From positions 1-10,387 of the forward strand of contig JAJPYU010000088.1 in NCBI GenBank assembly GCA_021204765.1: a stretch of DNA of 10,387 nt, in the 5' to 3' direction. The notes beneath the pieces were generated by a model, which had not been told where the DNA came from, searched no databases, and saw nothing but the letters and a program-made list of their open reading frames with translations. Shown here in pieces: positions 7,160 to 10,387 of this stretch. The position numbers were made by a program, and so were the translations under genes. The stretch is from Clostridiales bacterium (GTDB lineage: Bacteria; Bacillota; Clostridia; Lachnospirales; Lachnospiraceae). How positions within the stretch are numbered: position 1 is the first letter of the stretch; each line of letters begins with the position of its first letter.

Positions 7160-7226
7160 TAGACGCCTGAGCTGCGATGGCGGCAGACTACCTCACCCGG
7201 ACTACCCGAAAGCGACCTGGCAGGGC

Positions 7227-7255
7227 TTGAAAAAGCTGGTATTTTCCGCTATAAT
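7227..7255 (+). promoter_or_regulatory. Promoter of tRNA-Leu
   Basis: TTGAAA (7227-7232) and a perfect TATAAT (7250-7255) are 17 bases apart. The predicted start near 7262 is a few bases before the mature tRNA 5' end at 7268. Because no terminator follows the tRNA, this promoter may also serve the kinase pair downstream. Confidence 0.7.
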
Positions 7256-7267
7256 AGCCGGGTATGA

Positions 7268-7348
7268 GCGGATATGGCGGAATTGGCAGACGCGCCGGTT
7301 TTAGGTGCCGGTGGGAGACCAGTGCAGGTTCGAGTCCTGTTATCCGCA
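7268..7348 (+). tRNA. tRNA-Leu (anticodon UAG)
   Basis: An 81-base class II tRNA. The acceptor stem GCGGATA (7268-7274) pairs with TATCCGC (7341-7347), and the discriminator base is A7348. The anticodon stem CCGGT (7295-7299) pairs with GCCGG (7307-7311) around the loop TTTAGGT, with anticodon TAG at 7302-7304, which reads CUN leucine codons. A longer variable region (GGGAGACC area) follows, as expected for leucine. The T arm GCAGG-TTCGAGT-CCTGT is intact. The 3' CCA is not encoded and must be added by the nucleotidyltransferase. No tRNA cluster surrounds it. Confidence 0.95.
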
Positions 7349-7441
7349 GTCGGTATGGATTCATGTTATTGGAGCTAACAGTTATCTTATTACAGCAACC
7401 GGCATCTGATGAAGCCTGATGTCGGAAAGAGAGCACGCACT

Positions 7442-7789
7442 ATGCAGGAATACAGTTTCACCACCTATTGGAAAAATGAAAAGACCTCGGACGTGGTGAT
7501 TTCCGCTGACAGGAAATCTGTGTCTTACACTATCTATAACCATGAGGTGGCGAAGGCCCCCTTCGGTTTTGAGGATCCCACGGTGGAGCAGATGTATCAT
7601 TTTCTGGAGGAGAGGTGTATGCCCAGGCGGCCGGGTCAGCTTCAGGAATATCTGGATTATCTGGGCCTTGATGAGTACAATCCATGGGAGATAGTGAAAA
7701 TCACCCACGGAGTCATGTGGGAGGATTTCCTCTGGCTAAAATTCCCGGGAGAGAGTATTACATGGGAGGATGTAAAGCTCCGTGACTGA
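7442..7789 (+). CDS. Unknown 115-residue protein, partner of the HipA-like kinase
   Basis: I do not recognise an established family with certainty, although I recall similar small proteins next to HipA/CtkA-like kinases in Lachnospiraceae. The N-terminal third (MQEYSFTTYWKNEKTSDVVI) looks like beta-strands. The rest is helical and rich in Trp, Tyr, Leu and acidic residues, with the segment NPWEIVKITHGVMWEDFLWL at about residues 80-99. No helix-turn-helix, signal peptide or membrane segment is clear. The frame also has an ATG at 7409, but no ribosome binding site precedes it. The ATG at 7442 has a purine-rich GGAAAGAGAG 8 bases upstream, so I prefer it while keeping doubt. The stop codon overlaps the start of the kinase gene by 8 bases, implying translational coupling and joint function. 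It could be an antitoxin, a split-off N-terminal part of a HipA protein, or a kinase substrate. Confidence 0.75.
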   Translation: MQEYSFTTYWKNEKTSDVVISADRKSVSYTIYNHEVAKAPFGFEDPTVEQMYHFLEERCMPRRPGQLQEYLDYLGLDEYNPWEIVKITHGVMWEDFLWLKFPGESITWEDVKLRD

Positions 7790-8546
7790 TTATAAAATAG
7801 ATGAATTCTACAGGCAGGACATTGGCTACAGCAGCTTCGGCATGTCCGGAAAATATTATAAGGACGGCTGCTGGTATAAGCAGAATATAGGCGGATACGA
7901 GGGCAAGGCTGAGCGTATCTGCACGATGATCCTGGCACATTCCAGTGTAAAGGATTATGTCTCCTATGAAGAATGCACGATAAATGGCATCGGCGGCAGC
8001 AGGAGCAAATCTTTTTTATCGGACGGAGAGAATGTTGTGACTTTTCAACGCCTGTACGATTTCGCCGGTGGCGGAAGTTTGAAGAATAAAATAAGGGAAC
8101 TTGATTCGGTAGAGGACCGCATTAGCTTTGTTCTTGGTTTTATAAATGATTACACAGGTCTGGACGTGCGGGATTACCTGCAGACTACCCTGAATTTCGA
8201 CATGCTGACCTTTAATGTGGACAGGCATTTTCATAATCTGGCAGTGATACGGACGCCTGAGGGATTCAGGGAGGCACCCCTCTTTGACTACGGGGCAGCG
8301 CTTTTTTCCCTGACGAACATATTTCTCCCGGAAATGACCCTTCAGGAGAAGATGGCAAAGATGACTCCTCAGCCTTTCGCCGGGAGCCTTGAGGGGCAGG
8401 CTATGGTGCTGGGTTCAAATATTGCGCTGGACTACGCCGGAATCCGCCGGGAGCTTCGGAAAGAGACGGCGGACATACAGGAGATGCTGGAATACCAGCT
8501 GGAGAGATACAGGGATTATTTTCCGGATTTATTCGGATTGGAATAG
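7782..8546 (+). CDS. HipA-like / CtkA-like protein kinase
   Basis: This 254-residue protein has the features of the HipA-type Ser/Thr kinase fold. HipA toxins phosphorylate aminoacyl-tRNA synthetases, and CtkA-type relatives are secreted or signalling kinases. Visible motifs are a probable ATP-contacting Lys33 in CWYKQN and a helix-C-type Glu44 in YEGKAERI. The catalytic loop NVDRHFHN at 145-152 has Asp147 as base and Asn152 as metal ligand. The metal-binding DYG at 169-171 sits in APLFDYGAALFS. All key residues are present, so it should be active. The roughly 100-residue N-terminal subdomain of full-length HipA is absent, making it a short form. Translation starts at a GTG at 7782, inside the end of the upstream gene. 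GGGAGG lies about 12 bases before it. The nearest ATG is 20 codons later, after conserved-looking residues. The cellular target is unknown. Confidence 0.85.
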   Translation: MTDYKIDEFYRQDIGYSSFGMSGKYYKDGCWYKQNIGGYEGKAERICTMILAHSSVKDYVSYEECTINGIGGSRSKSFLSDGENVVTFQRLYDFAGGGSLKNKIRELDSVEDRISFVLGFINDYTGLDVRDYLQTTLNFDMLTFNVDRHFHNLAVIRTPEGFREAPLFDYGAALFSLTNIFLPEMTLQEKMAKMTPQPFAGSLEGQAMVLGSNIALDYAGIRRELRKETADIQEMLEYQLERYRDYFPDLFGLE

Positions 8547-8579
8547 TCAGCTAAAATGGCAGCCCGAGATGCCACACTG

Positions 8580-8620
8580 CAGATAAAAATAGACCTGACC
8601 GGCAAATTCTGCCAGTCAGG
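8580..8620 (-). terminator. Intrinsic terminator of the lipoprotein gene
   Basis: On the minus strand a hairpin has CCTGAC (8615-8620) pairing with GTCAGG (8594-8599), one mismatch, then TGCC/GGCA around a 5-base loop. It is followed by TCTATTTTTAT (8583-8593). It lies about 30 bases after the lipoprotein stop codon. In the plus direction the hairpin is not followed by a good T-run, so it is at best a weak terminator for the kinase gene. Confidence 0.8.
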
Positions 8621-8652
8621 CCTCATCAGGACTGTTATGTTCTTGTAAATCT

Positions 8653-9810
8653 CTAATAACTGATTTCCGATAATTTCTGCGCCACCCGCAGGTTGACCTC
8701 AGAATAATATTTAAGCTCGGCACTATTCAGATCATCCTGATTGATACTGTCAAACTTTTCCATCAAGTCTGAGTAGGACTGCATGTAATCCAGATAATCA
8801 TTTAACATGCTGCTCACATCGGACGAACTATTATATTTGTTCATGAAAGTGACATAGTCATCCATAAACTGCTCATAACTATCCATAAAATCCTTGAACT
8901 CCGGATGCATTCCGTCAACGAGAGTTTTATCACTCTCTGAACCGGATTCTGTCTCCGTATCAGATGCTGTATCTGTATCAGCCCCTGTGGTAGCCTCAAT
9001 TCCACCATCAGTATTTTCTTCTGCTTCAGACTCATCTTCAGCGGCCTCAGCCTCTTTTTCAGCTGCAATATCTTCCATGATTGAGTCGATATCAAAGTTG
9101 TCATTAAAAAATGCACTATACATTCCGGAATAAATATCATAAAGATCCGAGTATGCTGTCGAGAATATTTCATATAAAGTGGAATAAGCATCAGACCAAT
9201 TGGTGTAAAAATCGGAGGATTGTGCTGACCATTCATCATATGAGACAGTATCAAAAGCATCTTCCAGGATCCCAGCGTCATAATATTCATATATATCATC
9301 GGTAAGTCCACTGGCAACTGCTTCAAAATATTGGTCTGGCAATACTGCTACAACATTGTCGAAATATGTATCCGTGATACCTATAACCTCTTCAAAGTCA
9401 TTTTTATCCACATCTTCCACGGCATTCTTAAAATAATCAACCGATTCGGATTCTACCTGCTCAAAATATTCAGAAAACTTATCAGCAGTATCATCATACC
9501 AATCCGTAAGTAACTGAGTGTTTTCAACGTAGTCATCGTATGTGGCAGTCGATGAGTATACAGAGTCTAATTCTGTTGTAACCTCATCGATAAGAGCATT
9601 CAGATCAGACTGCATTTCTGCGATTATCGGATCCAATGTCTCAGAGTCATCCTCTGACTCATCCTCCTCTTCCACTACCTCTTCAACTTCGTCCTCAACA
9701 GGCTCCTGAACAGCCACTTCCTCCGTATCATCTGTGGTGCTTCCACATGCAATGCAGGAAAACACAACAGAGCCGGCTAATAAAATAACTAAAATCTTTT
9801 TCACCTTCAT
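8653..9810 (-). CDS. Acidic surface lipoprotein with helical repeats, C-terminal region resembling DUF6591
   Basis: A predicted lipoprotein of 385 residues, exported and anchored to the outer face of the membrane. MKVKKILVILLAGSVVF is a lipoprotein signal peptide. The lipid-modified cysteine is Cys22 (CIAC, before GS) or Cys19 (VFSC). Next is a very acidic linker (about 30-58, runs of Glu and Asp). Then comes an aromatic helical region of about 65-250. It includes four tandem 11-residue units at 195-238, for example SDAYSTLYEIF and STAYSDLYDIY. A second acidic Ser/Thr linker lies at about 250-295. The C-terminal part from about 300 has six 7-residue units of the type FMDDYVT at 308-328 and 335-355, and resembles the DUF6591 family as I remember it. 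GGGGAG lies 7 bases before the ATG. The gene is visibly more AT-rich than its neighbours. Function unknown; a terminator follows it. Confidence 0.85.
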   Translation of the reverse strand: MKVKKILVILLAGSVVFSCIACGSTTDDTEEVAVQEPVEDEVEEVVEEEDESEDDSETLDPIIAEMQSDLNALIDEVTTELDSVYSSTATYDDYVENTQLLTDWYDDTADKFSEYFEQVESESVDYFKNAVEDVDKNDFEEVIGITDTYFDNVVAVLPDQYFEAVASGLTDDIYEYYDAGILEDAFDTVSYDEWSAQSSDFYTNWSDAYSTLYEIFSTAYSDLYDIYSGMYSAFFNDNFDIDSIMEDIAAEKEAEAAEDESEAEENTDGGIEATTGADTDTASDTETESGSESDKTLVDGMHPEFKDFMDSYEQFMDDYVTFMNKYNSSSDVSSMLNDYLDYMQSYSDLMEKFDSINQDDLNSAELKYYSEVNLRVAQKLSEISY

Positions 9811-9876
9811 CTTAAATCTCCCCGTCTTAAAAAAGAATTAATAATGTTAATATCGTGCTAATGCAAATTGTCCCGC

Positions 9877-10293
9877 TTAACGCCTTTTTATAGGCAAACC
9901 GCTCTTATCCTTAAATCCTCCGACAAGGATCACGATAATATCGACAATCCATCCGATACCAAATATTCCTGCCGTGATGAGCCAGAGGATTCCCGTTCCT
10001 ATTTTCCCGGCGTAAAAACGATGGATTCCCAGATATCCAAGGAAAATGCAAAGCGCCAGGGTGACGCCCCACTTCTTTTCTGATTTCAGGACTACATTAC
10101 TGTAATCCATATGGACGTGTACATTGACATCCTGCCCATTGTTGGCCTGGCTTGTTGTGTTAGCAGCGGGCACAGGATTTACTGTCTCGTTCGTTTCAAT
10201 CGGATACTGAGCGCCGCAATACTGACAGATATACATTCCGTTCTGTTCAATAAACTCTGATGCGCCGCATTTCGTACATTTAGCTGGTGCCAT
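9877..10293 (-). CDS. Zinc-ribbon and TM2-domain membrane protein
   Basis: This 138-residue protein has a cytoplasmic zinc ribbon followed by a TM2 domain. The ribbon is Cys6-x-x-Cys9 and Cys23-x-x-Cys26 (CTKC, CQYC). A polar linker rich in Asn, Thr, Pro and Ala spans about 30-65. The TM2 domain has a first membrane segment near VTLALCIFLGYLGIHRFYAG, carrying the family's GxxGxHRFYxG motif, a short turn (GKIGTGI), and a second segment with a buried acid in GWIVDIIVIL. It ends in a basic KRR tail. The frame extends upstream to a TTG at 10323. The ATG at 10291-10293 is chosen because GGGAGG lies about 7 bases upstream and it puts the zinc ribbon directly at the N-terminus. The biochemical role of TM2 proteins is unknown. 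It lies 42 bases after a likely SHOCT-domain gene and 66 bases before the lipoprotein gene, with no terminator seen between. Confidence 0.88.
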   Translation of the reverse strand: MAPAKCTKCGASEFIEQNGMYICQYCGAQYPIETNETVNPVPAANTTSQANNGQDVNVHVHMDYSNVVLKSEKKWGVTLALCIFLGYLGIHRFYAGKIGTGILWLITAGIFGIGWIVDIIVILVGGFKDKSGLPIKRR

Positions 10294-10335
10294 AATAAAA
10301 CCTCCCTGTTGTTTAATATACAAAATTAAATGGAA

Positions 10336-10387
10336 TCAAAGATCCTTTAATAACTTTGTCTTGAGGCTGGTGAATTCTTCCTGGGTC
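10336..10387 (-). CDS. C-terminal end of a probable SHOCT-domain protein (runs off the right edge)
   Basis: The last 16 complete codons of a gene enter from the right edge, reading TQEEFTSLKTKLLKDL and a TGA stop. The pattern (Thr-Gln-Glu-Glu-Phe, then a Lys/Leu-rich helix ending shortly before the stop) is typical of the SHOCT domain, a short C-terminal oligomerisation-type motif found at the end of many bacterial proteins. Only 52 bases are visible, so the main body of the protein is unknown. The gene is on the same strand as the TM2 gene and 42 bases before it, which suggests a shared transcript. Confidence 0.6.
   Translation of the reverse strand, partial: TQEEFTSLKTKLLKDL

Noticed and set aside
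7162..7226. A GC-rich stretch upstream of the tRNA promoter that might be a small RNA or the 3' end of a broken gene
   Set aside because: It has a short GCTGC/GCGGC stem and a brief open frame, but no promoter, start codon context, terminator or recognisable residues that would support a gene.
7328..7348. The tRNA-Leu 3' end as an attachment site of an integrated element
   Set aside because: No repeat of the tRNA 3' end was seen elsewhere in the window and no integrase or mobility gene is present, so there is no evidence of an integrated element.
7188..7436. An 82-residue minus-strand open frame over the tRNA
   Set aside because: It is the reverse reading of tRNA-Leu and its promoter and has no coding features.

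Overview
The window looks like chromosomal DNA of an anaerobic, fermentative Clostridia, most likely a Lachnospiraceae-type Firmicute. The reasons are the tig-clpP-clpX order, a glycyl-radical pyruvate formate-lyase with its activase, strong AGGAGG-type ribosome binding sites, TTGACA/TATAAT-type promoters, and a lipoprotein and a TM2/zinc-ribbon protein of kinds common in that family. The species cannot be named from the sequence alone. Almost every gene is on the minus strand. The exceptions are a CYTH-domain gene and a small island of tRNA-Leu plus a HipA-like kinase pair.

Positions 1-2614 hold the protein quality-control cluster. It is transcribed right to left as trigger factor (tig), ClpP, then the N-terminal third of ClpX, which runs off the left edge. 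tig and clpP each have their own recognisable promoter. They are separated by 168 bases that contain several small inverted repeats. clpX starts 12 bases after clpP and should be translated from the clpP message. Upstream of tig, at 2605-3153, is a DJ-1/PfpI-family gene. It is divergent from a CYTH-domain phosphohydrolase-like gene on the plus strand.

Positions 3662-7161 hold the pyruvate formate-lyase operon. Transcription runs pflA (activating enzyme), pflB (lyase), then a DUF1653 gene, which is the reverse of the usual pflB-pflA order. The DUF1653 gene overlaps the CYTH gene tail to tail by 64 bases. A strong TTGACA-17-CATAAT promoter lies just before the ATG of pflA. Further upstream are two 13-base identical repeats exactly 31 bp apart that fit the NrdR-box consensus of ribonucleotide reductase operons. 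A tandem NrdR-type operator in front of a pyruvate formate-lyase operon is the most notable signal in the window.

Positions 7227-8546 hold the plus-strand island. It contains a promoter, tRNA-Leu(UAG), a 115-residue protein of unknown family, and, overlapping its stop codon, a 254-residue HipA-like kinase with intact kinase motifs. There is no terminator between the tRNA and the pair. It may be a compact toxin-antitoxin-like or signalling module beside a tRNA gene.

Positions 8580-10387 hold minus-strand envelope genes: the last residues of what looks like a SHOCT-domain protein, a zinc-ribbon/TM2 membrane protein, and a very acidic secreted lipoprotein. The lipoprotein has one tract of 11-residue repeats and another of 7-residue repeats. 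The series ends in a clear intrinsic terminator at 8580-8620.
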